From positions 2,914,001-2,978,000 of the forward strand of contig NZ_VFME01000001.1 of NCBI RefSeq assembly GCF_006714895.1: a stretch of 64,000 bases of DNA. Direction: 5' to 3'. Source of the stretch: Gramella sp. Hel_I_59 (lineage in GTDB: Bacteria; Bacteroidota; Bacteroidia; Flavobacteriales; Flavobacteriaceae). This document shows, piece after piece, positions 14,148-21,942 of this stretch. Each line of letters opens with the position of its first letter. Within the stretch, counting starts at the first letter, position 1. The notes under the pieces were generated by a model. That model was not told the DNA's origin, made no database searches, and saw nothing but the letters and a program-made list of their open reading frames with translations. The position numbers and the translations under genes were made by a program.

Positions 14148-14150
14148 ACC

Positions 14151-15173
14151 ATGGCAAATACAACTATTTTAATAGATGATGTGGTAAAAGAACTTAATAC
14201 GTTCCTTTCTCACAATCCTACCCTTATTTCTGCATCTTTAAACAGAGCAGAGATTACTCTGGATAAGCACACCAAGCCGCTTACCAAGATCAAAGGGAAA
14301 TATCCACAAACCCACACATTACTGGAAGATGTAGTGCAGGGATTCAGCAATGAGTGGACAGAGCTTGGAAAATTACAGATCGAGCATAAGATCCTTACGG
14401 ATTACCACCAGAAGGTGAACTTCTCGATCATCCCTTCTGAAATTCTTCACTCTTACTATGCTGAGTTGTATGAAGAAAACAAGAAGCCGGAAGATATGCC
14501 AATCTCGAAGTACATTATCGAGAATGAATTACTTCCAAAAGTTCTGGACAACATGCAAACGCTTTCTATTAGCGGTGTGTATGATCCTGCAAGAAAGAAT
14601 GAGTTTGGATTCTCTATGAACGGGATCGAAACTATCCTTGCTGCGATGGTTGACAGAGATACTCCTCCAGCTCACCCGGCTTTTGAGATTCCTTTAAATG
14701 CGCTTACAGACGCGAATATCGTGGATGAAGTAACTGCATTCGAAAGAAAGCTTCCTAGCAAGCTGAAGAAGAAGATCAAGAAGATCTTTATGAGCGAAAA
14801 TAACTTCGAGCGTTACGTTCTTCAGTACGAAGACCAGTTTGGACAGAATAAATTCCAGGGAGATGTAATGAAAACACGTTTAGGAAAACGTGAGATCGTT
14901 GTACTGGAAGGTATGGAGAGCGATGTGATCTTCGGAACTACCGAGAACAACTTCAGAAACCTGAAAGATGTTTTTGATAAACCACAGATCACCGATATCC
15001 AGAAGCAGGACTATAAAGTGAAAATCTTTATGGAATGGTGGAAAGGTTATGACTTCCTGATCAACCAGATGGTGGTGATCTCTAACTACACAGATGTTAG
15101 ATACGGTCTTGGAACTACAGCCGACAATAAGAAATACTTTGGTATTGACGGAGTGAACGAACCTGCAGCATAA
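14151..15173 (+). CDS. Major capsid protein
   Basis: 340 residues, immediately after the protease/scaffold gene, the classic order. It has an N-terminal helical arm, a basic middle segment (KLPSKLKKKIKKIFMSENNF), and a C-terminal WWKGYDFLINQMVVISNY segment as in many HK97-fold coat proteins of Bacteroidetes phages. No N-terminal delta domain is evident, consistent with a separate scaffold. Codon use is more GC-balanced than in the accessory genes, fitting high expression. The alternative is another abundant virion protein, but context makes capsid most likely. Confidence 0.75.
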   Translation: MANTTILIDDVVKELNTFLSHNPTLISASLNRAEITLDKHTKPLTKIKGKYPQTHTLLEDVVQGFSNEWTELGKLQIEHKILTDYHQKVNFSIIPSEILHSYYAELYEENKKPEDMPISKYIIENELLPKVLDNMQTLSISGVYDPARKNEFGFSMNGIETILAAMVDRDTPPAHPAFEIPLNALTDANIVDEVTAFERKLPSKLKKKIKKIFMSENNFERYVLQYEDQFGQNKFQGDVMKTRLGKREIVVLEGMESDVIFGTTENNFRNLKDVFDKPQITDIQKQDYKVKIFMEWWKGYDFLINQMVVISNYTDVRYGLGTTADNKKYFGIDGVNEPAA

Positions 15174-15189
15174 TCTAAAATCGTAAACG

Positions 15190-15729
15190 ATGAATAAAAA
15201 AGAATTAAAGGCTAGATGTAAGGAACTCGGAATCCCAACCGAGGGCCTTACAACTAATGCCCTTCTGGAAGAAGCGATCGCCAAGCGTGAAGCTGAACTG
15301 GAAGCTAAGAAAGCTGTAACAACTTCTGAAGATAAGCCTGGAGGATCTGACGATACCAACACCGAATTGGAAGAAGTTGTAACAGAAGTTTCCAAAAACG
15401 ATACAGAAGTTGCTGAAAACGTAACAGAAGTTTCCGAGAATGAAACATCTGGAGAGGAAGCTGAAAAAGCAAAGGAAGGTACTGCATCTTCCCAGGAAGA
15501 GGAACCATTGAAAGGTGGATCCCCTGAAGATTCTGAAGAAGAGCAGGAAGCCAAGCGCCTTGTTCACGAGGATAAGCGCGGCAGGAAGTGGGGCTTTAAA
15601 GAGTCCGCTCCAAAAACACTGAATATCGACGGGCATCCAATGAGCCAGGAAGAGATCTTCGACAACGAAGATGTGATCTCTGAGCTTGTATATGGAAACA
15701 GCTCGTTCCTAATCCAAATACACGAATAA
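15190..15729 (+). CDS. Capsid-associated protein with HeH/SAP-like N-terminus
   Basis: 179 residues. The first about 35 residues (MNKKELKARCKELGIPTEGL) have the LKxxCKELGIPTEG helix-extended loop-helix pattern common in small phage head proteins. A long acidic, Val/Glu/Ser-rich low-complexity stretch (about 40-125) follows, then a compact C-terminus with KWGFKESAPKTLNIDG. It probably decorates the head or helps head completion. It sits 16 nt after the capsid stop. Confidence 0.6.
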   Translation: MNKKELKARCKELGIPTEGLTTNALLEEAIAKREAELEAKKAVTTSEDKPGGSDDTNTELEEVVTEVSKNDTEVAENVTEVSENETSGEEAEKAKEGTASSQEEEPLKGGSPEDSEEEQEAKRLVHEDKRGRKWGFKESAPKTLNIDGHPMSQEEIFDNEDVISELVYGNSSFLIQIHE

Positions 15730-15730
15730 G

Positions 15731-16300
15731 ATGCTTTGCGAAGACAATATTGCACCTGAGAACCTGGGTTTCTGCTCCAATGATGAAGTAGCACCAGGGG
15801 TGAGTGAAGTAGAAGTTTATTTTGCTTCTGTTTCAGATTTTGAAACTATAGCCGCTCCGCCGAAAATATCTGAAGCTGCAGATCTTACTGCATTGGGTAC
15901 TATTGGAGAAGCACACACTTTTAAAGAAGGTTTAGGATTCCATAAAGTATATATCAAGCCGGACACTGGGTTGGTAGATGGAGCCCAGGCCGGAGAAAAA
16001 GGTGGCTTGAGTATTACCAATAATTTTGGTGGTGTTCTTCCATCAACCGGAGCAAAAACAGGGGGATGGATACGGAAGTATTTAAATCGTCCGGTAATTG
16101 CCCTGGTAACTGAAAGAACGGGATTGGTTAAGCAGATAGGATCCAGACTTTCTCCTGCATATTTTACTGAAGTTACTCCAACCGGTGGCCAGAAAGCTGG
16201 CGATTCAGTAGGAGTTACAGTAAAAATATCAGACAGCACAGGATCAATCGCACCGGTTTATGCCGGAGCCATTACTCAATTTACACCTCCAGTAGTCTAA
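15731..16300 (+). CDS. Putative major tail tube protein
   Basis: 189 residues, rich in Gly, Thr and Val with predicted beta strands (FHKVYIKPDTGLVDGAQAGE), and little helix. The size, composition and position one gene after the head genes suit a tail tube subunit. A head fibre is the other possibility. No sequence motif settles this. Confidence 0.45.
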   Translation: MLCEDNIAPENLGFCSNDEVAPGVSEVEVYFASVSDFETIAAPPKISEAADLTALGTIGEAHTFKEGLGFHKVYIKPDTGLVDGAQAGEKGGLSITNNFGGVLPSTGAKTGGWIRKYLNRPVIALVTERTGLVKQIGSRLSPAYFTEVTPTGGQKAGDSVGVTVKISDSTGSIAPVYAGAITQFTPPVV

Positions 16301-16306
16301 TAGACC

Positions 16307-16639
16307 ATGAATAAAGCCTTTACAATAGCACCCGGCCGTTATACCATCCCGAACATAGGATTTGTAGATACGACAAAGGAAATTAGTGATGAACTGGCAT
16401 TTATGCTGTATCGCGTTTCCCGCCGGGTCTTTCCATGGGCCACACTTGGACCAGACGCTGAAGCTTTTTTAAAGAAGCAGAAACTGGATGTAAAAGAATT
16501 CGCGAAGCTTGTACACAATGCGAGAACGAAAGAGGAAATAGAATTGCTGGCAAAGATCAGTGATACCAAAACCATCTATCGTATTGCAGAAGTAAAACTG
16601 CAGGCTTTGGAAAATAGCAAAAATCAACCGCGTTCATAA
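16307..16639 (+). CDS. Phage structural-region protein, unknown, 110 aa
   Basis: It opens with a short beta segment (YTIPNIGFVDTTKE), then helices with a charged C-terminus. It is the last gene of the 12993-16639 operon and is followed by a strong terminator. Possibly a tail or connector accessory protein; no family is recognised. Confidence 0.55.
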   Translation: MNKAFTIAPGRYTIPNIGFVDTTKEISDELAFMLYRVSRRVFPWATLGPDAEAFLKKQKLDVKEFAKLVHNARTKEEIELLAKISDTKTIYRIAEVKLQALENSKNQPRS

Positions 16640-16660
16640 TTTGATTTTTTAATTAGTTCA

Positions 16661-16695
16661 AAAAACCTCCAGTGCAATTCCTGGAGGTTTTTTTT
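16661..16695 (+). terminator. Strong intrinsic terminator after head operon
   Basis: AAAAACCTCCAG (16661-16672) pairs with CTGGAGGTTTTT (16681-16692), and the T-run continues to 16695. The next promoter-like element starts 2 nt later. Confidence 0.8.
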
Positions 16696-16696
16696 A

Positions 16697-16732
16697 TGTC
16701 CTTTTTTAAGGCTGGTCACCTCAGGATCTTAG
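16697..16732 (+). promoter_or_regulatory. Phage promoter-like element, copy 5
   Basis: TGTCCTTTTTT with box GGATCTTAG at positions 28-36. The ATG at 16737 follows after 4 nt (40 nt from the motif start). It lies directly behind a terminator, so it must start a new transcript. Confidence 0.65.
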
Positions 16733-16736
16733 TACT

Positions 16737-17486
16737 ATGAATGAGATCTCAGAGTGGTTTAAAGACCAGGACTACGATAAAGGAGTGGAGCTATACTCCA
16801 AGCTTCCCAACGCCAAAACAAGAGTGCTGAGCACGCTGAAACGTGGCCGTAATGATAAGAACCTGGCGACTATTTGCCGTGCGCTTAGAGTTTATAAACA
16901 AGCTGAACCAGCAAAGGCCCAGGTAAAGAAGATCTCTAAACCAAAGCTGGTACCAAAACCTGCAGCTCCTGAAGTGGAGATGGATCGCAAAGCAGTGATT
17001 CACCAGAGCGCCGGGTCTTACTTTAAAAAAATAAAGTACGCAGAGCTGCCTCCGGAACTTCGGGTTCGATATAAGCAGCTGAAGGATCTATTCTATGCAA
17101 TGTGCGACCTGCATTTTCTCTGGCTGGATCTTCCGGACGAAGCTGAAGAGGAAGCGCTAAAACTCCAACTGGAAATTTTCTCATTAGACGAGCAGAGAGA
17201 TACGATCTGGAAAGAACTGGATCATTGGGATACCTATCGCACGATTCTGCCAACCAAATCATCTGAAGACTTCTCCGGCCTTTCTCCGAAGGATCTCTAT
17301 CTAAAAAAAGCGAATACTGCCAGCAGCATTTCAAAAATGGAAAAGCGAATCGATGGTTGGTATAAAAATATGGAAGCTGAACCAAACCAGCTAAAGAAAA
17401 GGAAGATCGCTCAGCAGATAAACAACAGCGAAAAGAAGCTGCACCAACACGAAATCAATCTTCAGAAGATACTGGAGCTGTTATAA
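16737..17486 (+). CDS. Helical phage protein, unknown, 249 aa
   Basis: Mostly helical, with an N-terminal domain (MNEISEWFKDQDYDKGVELY...KTRVLSTLKRGRND), a basic Pro/Lys linker (about 62-82) and a C-terminal coiled coil (about 195-249). No known domain. It is the first gene after copy 5 and precedes the palindrome and the ParB-methyltransferase gene. It could be DNA-binding, but I cannot assign it. Confidence 0.6.
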   Translation: MNEISEWFKDQDYDKGVELYSKLPNAKTRVLSTLKRGRNDKNLATICRALRVYKQAEPAKAQVKKISKPKLVPKPAAPEVEMDRKAVIHQSAGSYFKKIKYAELPPELRVRYKQLKDLFYAMCDLHFLWLDLPDEAEEEALKLQLEIFSLDEQRDTIWKELDHWDTYRTILPTKSSEDFSGLSPKDLYLKKANTASSISKMEKRIDGWYKNMEAEPNQLKKRKIAQQINNSEKKLHQHEINLQKILELL

Positions 17487-17507
17487 ATCCCCCGGCTTAC
17501 TAAGAAT

Positions 17508-17603
17508 CTCTCACAATCATTAATAATTAACCCAATCGGGAACCGGAGGACATAAGCCTTCCCACTCGATTGGGTCAAATATTAATTAAAATAATTGTGA
17601 GAG
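17508..17603 (+). promoter_or_regulatory. 96-bp nested inverted repeat ending at a start codon
   Basis: Outer arms CTCTCACAAT (17508-17517) and ATTGTGAGAG (17594-17603) enclose AT-rich complementary stretches, inner arms ACCCAATCG (17530-17538) and CGATTGGGT (17567-17575), and a short GGGAA/TTCCC pair. The right outer arm ends directly before the ATG at 17604, so as RNA it would bury the ribosome-loading region of the methyltransferase gene. As DNA it could be an operator or origin. Confidence 0.7.
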
Positions 17604-18908
17604 ATGACAAATTTAGAAAATTCCACGGATAAAACTGTGGTCCTGCCATTAGAATGGCACAATGAAAAGCGGAAAGTAAAAGATCTTATTCCGTATGAGT
17701 TCAACCCCCGGACCTTAACCGAAGAGAAAAAAGAAAAGCTCATCAAAAGCCTGGAGAAATTTAACCTGGCTGAAGTTCCTGCGATCAATACCGACAATAA
17801 AATAATTGCCGGCCACCAGCGAGTGAAGATCCTGCTTCATTTAAATCGTGGTGAAGATGTAATTGACGTTCGAGTTCCGAACCGGGAACTCACCGATCAG
17901 GAATTTAAAGAATACAATATCACCTCCAACGTTCCTGCCGGGTATTGGGATCTTGATATCCTGGAAGAACACTTTGCTGATATCGACCTGGAGGAGCTTG
18001 GTCTTTTCGTGGGCGACATAGAACTTCCGGAGGATATTATTCCTGAAGAATTGAAACCAGAGGAAGAAGGAGAGTTTGATCCGGAACCCCCGGTGGAACC
18101 AATCACGCAAACTGGAGATGTTTACGAATTAAGAAGTATCAAAAAGAATATTACCCACAGGATCATTTGTGGCGACAGTACGCTTAAAGAAACCTATGAT
18201 AAGGTTTTAAAAGAAGATCGCATCAATCTTACGGTAACAGATCCTCCGTACAATGTAGATTATAAAGGAGGCCGCGATAAGAAACGGGATAAAATCGCCA
18301 ATGATAAGATGGCAGATAATTCTTTCTACCAGTTCCTTTATGATTTTTATATCCAGGCATACGAATTTTCAAGACCAGGTGCGCCCATTTATGTATTCCA
18401 TGCCGATACTGAAGGTGTAAATTTTAGAAGTGCGCTGGTGGATGCCGGCTTTAAGATCTCTCAGTGCCTTATCTGGAAGAAGAATTCTATTGTATTGAGT
18501 CGCCAGGACTATCACTGGATCCACGAACCCTGTTTATATGGTTGGAAATTAGGAGAAGCTCATCCTTGGTACAGCGACAGAAAGCAAAGAACTGTCCTTG
18601 AGTTTGACCGGCCGCTTAGAAGTGAAGAGCATCCAACCATGAAGCCGGTAGAGCTGCTCAGTTATTTAATCCTGAATAGTTCTCAGCAGCGAAATATAGT
18701 ATTCGATGCATTTCTTGGTTCTGGATCTACGTTGATCGCTTGCGAAAAGAACTGGAGGATCTGCAGAGGAATAGAACTGGATCCAAAATATTCAGATGTG
18801 GAAGTTCGGAGGTGGATTAAATATATGATAGAGAATGAACTCGAGTTCCAGGTAATTAAAAACGGTACCAGACTTGGAAAGGAAGATCTCAGGGAATACC
18901 TGGAATAA
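17604..18908 (+). CDS. ParB-like domain fused to DNA methyltransferase
   Basis: 434 residues. The N-terminal ParB/sulfiredoxin-like domain (about 12-110) has LIPYEFNPRTLTEEK and the IIAGHQRVKILL box. A methyltransferase follows: motif IV VTDPPYNVDY (about 211-220) comes before KPVELLSYLI and motif I FDAFLGSGSTLIAC, i.e. the beta-class N4/N6 order. Such fusions are common in prophages and modify adenine or cytosine amino groups; the site is unknown. No restriction partner is nearby. The 96-bp inverted repeat directly upstream probably controls it. Confidence 0.88.
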   Translation: MTNLENSTDKTVVLPLEWHNEKRKVKDLIPYEFNPRTLTEEKKEKLIKSLEKFNLAEVPAINTDNKIIAGHQRVKILLHLNRGEDVIDVRVPNRELTDQEFKEYNITSNVPAGYWDLDILEEHFADIDLEELGLFVGDIELPEDIIPEELKPEEEGEFDPEPPVEPITQTGDVYELRSIKKNITHRIICGDSTLKETYDKVLKEDRINLTVTDPPYNVDYKGGRDKKRDKIANDKMADNSFYQFLYDFYIQAYEFSRPGAPIYVFHADTEGVNFRSALVDAGFKISQCLIWKKNSIVLSRQDYHWIHEPCLYGWKLGEAHPWYSDRKQRTVLEFDRPLRSEEHPTMKPVELLSYLILNSSQQRNIVFDAFLGSGSTLIACEKNWRICRGIELDPKYSDVEVRRWIKYMIENELEFQVIKNGTRLGKEDLREYLE

Positions 18909-18911
18909 AAA

Positions 18912-18929
18912 TGTAAACTATAGTGTACA
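18912..18929. promoter_or_regulatory. 18-bp near-perfect palindrome
   Basis: TGTAAACTATAGTGTACA, symmetric except one base pair, lies 3 nt after the methyltransferase stop. The TGTA/TACA arms resemble the arms of the repressor operators but are oriented outward. It may be a protein-binding site or part of the terminator region. Confidence 0.35.
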
Positions 18930-18932
18930 TTC

Positions 18933-18960
18933 AACAGCCGCTTAGATAGCGGCTGTTTTT
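18933..18960. terminator. Bidirectional terminator between convergent genes
   Basis: ACAGCCGCT (18934-18942) pairs with AGCGGCTGT (18948-18956), with loop TAGAT and T-run to 18960. It ends the methyltransferase transcript and overlaps the 3' end of the minus-strand gene at 18942-19247. Confidence 0.8.
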
Positions 18961-19247
18961 GTATCCATCAAATAAACGAAGACACTCCTCTCTGGAAAAA
19001 TTACTTTCCCTTCTTCGTCTTCTACTGCAGGGAAAGTGTAAAGGAAACTTTTGAATCCTAATTCTTTCATGGCTTCATACACAGAACTCCGGTGGATCCA
19101 CTCGCTAGGCAATATGTTTGTTACATCAGTAAAAACATCGTCCAGGGTTTTCTTCTTTGTGTATTCACTTTCCTCCAAAAGAGAATCAACTGGATCATAA
19201 GATTGATCGATCAGGTTTTTAATTTCCTCGTAATATTCTGTTTTCAT
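18942..19247 (-). CDS. Hypothetical moron-type protein, 101 aa
   Basis: Minus-strand gene between convergent structural genes and upstream of nothing related. The product is soluble and acidic, starting MKTEYYEEIKNLIDQSYDPV, with a C-terminal beta part (VIFPERSVFVYLMD). The isolated orientation, own terminator and AT-rich upstream region suggest a moron expressed from its own promoter. The sequence CTAAATATTTGAT on the minus strand about 50 nt upstream is close to a -7 box. No function is recognised. Confidence 0.55.
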   Translation of the reverse strand: MKTEYYEEIKNLIDQSYDPVDSLLEESEYTKKKTLDDVFTDVTNILPSEWIHRSSVYEAMKELGFKSFLYTFPAVEDEEGKVIFPERSVFVYLMDTKTAAI

Positions 19248-19428
19248 GTTATTCTCATAAATTAAGGTATTCTCAAAAATATTTTATTAGCGTTCTAATT
19301 ATCAAATATTTAGATATTGAAAAGGTAGATTTTTTTCGCAAAAATCAAGCCTTGCTAAACGCCGTAACCTATAGCCGGGTGACTTTTGCCACGTTTAAAA
19401 TCCATGCAAATATGAAACGCTCCTCTCA

Positions 19429-20940
19429 TTACCTGGCAAAAGTTGAAAGTGGCCTGTCCTCAGGCGATAAGGCAGTTCCATTAAAGATATCCCAGAACAT
19501 AGAGTAAAAAGGATAATCAAAGGTATCACTCAGGTGAGTGGCATGTTCCTGGTCCACGCTCTTCCTTCGCTCTGATCTCTTATCCTTCTCCAGTCCCTTT
19601 CCTCGATCATAGATCTCGGCGTGTTCCATGGAGATGATCAGGTTCGGACAGTTCCCTTTATTTATCCGGATCTTTGGTAGCTGCTTCCGTCCATCATCCT
19701 TAAGAGCGACGTTGATCAGCCTGAACTTATCCATATAATCCGGGTTGGTACCGGTGGTCATGGAATAGACCGTCCATCCATGCTTCTTAAGGATAGCAGC
19801 TGCCTGCTCGGCATACGTCATCTTAGAGTTGGCAGTATCATTATTCCCAGTTCTATCATAATAGAAGTACACCTCTTTGCATTGGTGATACTTATAATAA
19901 GGGAGGAACTTCTCAATGAACAGGTGATCCAGGATCTTCGGACTCTTCACAAAGAACTCCTTCAATACCCGGTAAGTATCACCCTGCAGCTGAGATACCG
20001 TCATCGCATTAATACTTGCACCCCAATCCACAGAGATGATCAGCAGTTCATGCTTCATTACATCCCGGTCCTGCTTACTATTAAAGGAATTACCCTTTAC
20101 ATCCACGATACCTGGTAGCGTCTCCAGGTAGCCCAGATCATAGTCAGTATAGTAGTGGTTCTCGGTAAGCTGTGAATAGTAACCGTCTGTGATTTCCTTG
20201 GGCCGGATGTTAAGCATCTCAGCATCGTATATAAAGTCATTGGTGTAAGCCTGCCTCATATACTCGAAATAGTCCGATCTAACGTTCTCCATGTTCACTT
20301 TTGCCGTCGCCTTCAGGAATAAGATATTATTAGGATCTTTCCTGGCTAGCTCTTCCATATCAGTAAACCATTTCCCTTTCCTGGTTAATGGTGTGGAAGA
20401 AGTAAAGACCTCCGAGTGTAATAGTGGTGCATTCTTGAATATGGCCTTCTTTGCCCGGTTGGTATTTCGTACGTTGATTGCCAGCTTCTCATTATCGAAT
20501 AATGCGGCCTCATCTCCACGTATAGCATAGGAGTTTAATCCACGTCCGCTATCCTTATGGTCCAGGCTCACAAACTGGAAAATACAGCCATTGGCCCAAT
20601 GCCAAATATTGTTGAAAGAATCCGGTGCCTGGAAAGGCATCTTAAAACCGAGTTTTTTCCCGGCCATAGATCCTATCACATAATCCACATTCTCATAGAT
20701 CCCGAATAATTCAAGGCCTTCTTTAATCGCCGGCATAAATCGGGAAAGGATCTGGCTATAGGTAGAACCCACCATGGCAAAAGACGCTCGGGGCATCTGT
20801 TTTACCAGCTGCAGAGAATCATATCCTAAATAAGTGGTTTTCCCGCTTCCCCTGCCCCATTCCAGGAACTTCTGTTTCTGTTTTGCCATGGAAGCGATCA
20901 GCTGAGCGACGTTGAGAGTTACTTTCTTATTCTTCCGCAT
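19429..20940 (-). CDS. Terminase large subunit
   Basis: 503 residues. ATPase domain: Walker A GRGSGKTT (residues 29-36) and Walker B region SYAIRGDEAALF (about 135-146), with coupling motif TSSTP near residue 180. RNase-H-like nuclease domain: first Asp in IISVDWGAS (about 305), later FYYDRTGNND, and a C-terminal ATHLSDTFDYPFYS segment. It packages DNA into the prohead through the portal. The 14-nt overlap with the small subunit shows coupling. The operon is inverted relative to all other late genes, which is unusual. Confidence 0.92.
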   Translation of the reverse strand: MRKNKKVTLNVAQLIASMAKQKQKFLEWGRGSGKTTYLGYDSLQLVKQMPRASFAMVGSTYSQILSRFMPAIKEGLELFGIYENVDYVIGSMAGKKLGFKMPFQAPDSFNNIWHWANGCIFQFVSLDHKDSGRGLNSYAIRGDEAALFDNEKLAINVRNTNRAKKAIFKNAPLLHSEVFTSSTPLTRKGKWFTDMEELARKDPNNILFLKATAKVNMENVRSDYFEYMRQAYTNDFIYDAEMLNIRPKEITDGYYSQLTENHYYTDYDLGYLETLPGIVDVKGNSFNSKQDRDVMKHELLIISVDWGASINAMTVSQLQGDTYRVLKEFFVKSPKILDHLFIEKFLPYYKYHQCKEVYFYYDRTGNNDTANSKMTYAEQAAAILKKHGWTVYSMTTGTNPDYMDKFRLINVALKDDGRKQLPKIRINKGNCPNLIISMEHAEIYDRGKGLEKDKRSERRKSVDQEHATHLSDTFDYPFYSMFWDIFNGTALSPEDRPLSTFAR

Positions 20941-21484
20941 CTTTCACCTCTTCAAATTCTGTATCCTCAGCTTCAAAATTGTTTAGATCCACTACTCCTC
21001 CCTGCAGCATTCCGGCAATCGCTTTTTCTGAAGATTTGCTGATGTTTACGGTAATATCCATCGCAGCAAGTTTCTCCAGGTTTACCCGGTTCTCTTCTTT
21101 ATCGAGATCTGCCAGTTTCATGTACCGGTCCAGAGCTCTTCCCATTTGCTCAAGGTTTTTTTCTTTGGTGGCTAGCTGGAGCAATTTGTGGTTGTACTCC
21201 ATGATGATATATCGGTGACCTTCTTTACCGGCCTTATTGATATCTCCATAAATGATCAATGCTCGAGAGATATCACGATAGGCGGTTGCCTGGGAAACTT
21301 CAAACTGTTCCATCATGACGTTTGCCGCCTGCTCTCTCGAGCGCCAGTTAAGTAGTAATGAGAAAGCGGTTTTTATGCGCTCCTTCATTTTTAATTCGAA
21401 TGCAGACAATTCTACACTGGTCTCATCCATGTAGGAAGCGATGATATTATCCAGGTGCGTGTCTTTGGTAGTTACTAAGCTCAA
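20927..21484 (-). CDS. Terminase small subunit
   Basis: 185 residues, the usual small-subunit size. HTH-like segment RSREQAANVMMEQFEVSQAT then AYRDISRAL (about 48-76), a central coiled coil (about 95-150) for oligomerisation, and an acidic C-terminus that overlaps the large-subunit gene. It recognises the packaging site. Transcription starts from promoter-like copy 6 on the minus strand. Confidence 0.8.
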   Translation of the reverse strand: MSLVTTKDTHLDNIIASYMDETSVELSAFELKMKERIKTAFSLLLNWRSREQAANVMMEQFEVSQATAYRDISRALIIYGDINKAGKEGHRYIIMEYNHKLLQLATKEKNLEQMGRALDRYMKLADLDKEENRVNLEKLAAMDITVNISKSSEKAIAGMLQGGVVDLNNFEAEDTEFEEVKDAEE

Positions 21485-21500
21485 ATTCCGGGTTTTCCAG

Positions 21501-21536
21501 TAAAATTCGCTTTACGGGACCCCATAAAAAAGGACA
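21501..21536 (-). promoter_or_regulatory. Phage promoter-like element, copy 6 (minus strand)
   Basis: On the minus strand TGTCCTTTTTT starts at 21536 and box CGAATTTTA lies at positions 28-36. The small-terminase ATG (21484) follows 16 nt later. Ten bases from it starts copy 7 on the other strand, forming an inverted pair. Confidence 0.6.
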
Positions 21537-21545
21537 TCACCTGCT

Positions 21546-21581
21546 TGTCCTTTTTTAGAAATCGCTGCTTCCGCAACTTAG
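21546..21581 (+). promoter_or_regulatory. Phage promoter-like element, copy 7
   Basis: TTGTCCTTTTTT with box GCAACTTAG at 21573-21581. The ATG at 21586 is 40 nt from the motif start. With copy 6 it makes a divergent promoter pair between terminase and portal operons. Confidence 0.65.
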
Positions 21582-21585
21582 CATC

Positions 21586-21942
21586 ATGACCGAAACTATT
21601 TCCAGAGCTGAAGTCCTCAAAATTATGCGGACGCCAAATGAAGAAGGAAGAGCCGTTCCGTTCGATATTTCATACAGAACCTTCAACCGGAACTCTAAAA
21701 CCGGCGGGAAAATGGTTCACCTGGAGAACGTGAAACTGGTGATGAAGGAAAAAGGCCTGGATCCAGATAGTGTGTATGCACTCAAGAATTTCAAGCCTTC
21801 TGAAGAGCAAAAAGAAAAGATCCGGAAAAACCCGAATCACTTCGGAAACAAAACCAGGAATATTCGCCTGGAGAATGGAAAGGTCACCAAAATAGGCATC
21901 CTATGGATCAAAGAATTTAATGGTAAAACAGTAGTCCCATAA
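21586..21942 (+). CDS. Phage protein before portal, 118 aa
   Basis: First gene of the portal operon, near-leaderless by prediction. Soluble, basic protein (MTETISRAEVLKIMRTPNEE) with a fold that looks like a small alpha/beta domain ending ILWIKEFNGKTVVP. Its stop overlaps the portal start (TAATG). The pairing with the portal suggests a virion or packaging-accessory role; the family is not known to me. Confidence 0.6.
   Translation: MTETISRAEVLKIMRTPNEEGRAVPFDISYRTFNRNSKTGGKMVHLENVKLVMKEKGLDPDSVYALKNFKPSEEQKEKIRKNPNHFGNKTRNIRLENGKVTKIGILWIKEFNGKTVVP

Noticed and set aside
14880..15554. 224-codon antisense frame over the capsid region
   Set aside because: Ser/Phe/Val-biased composition typical of a frame opposite a Glu/Lys-rich gene; no start signals.
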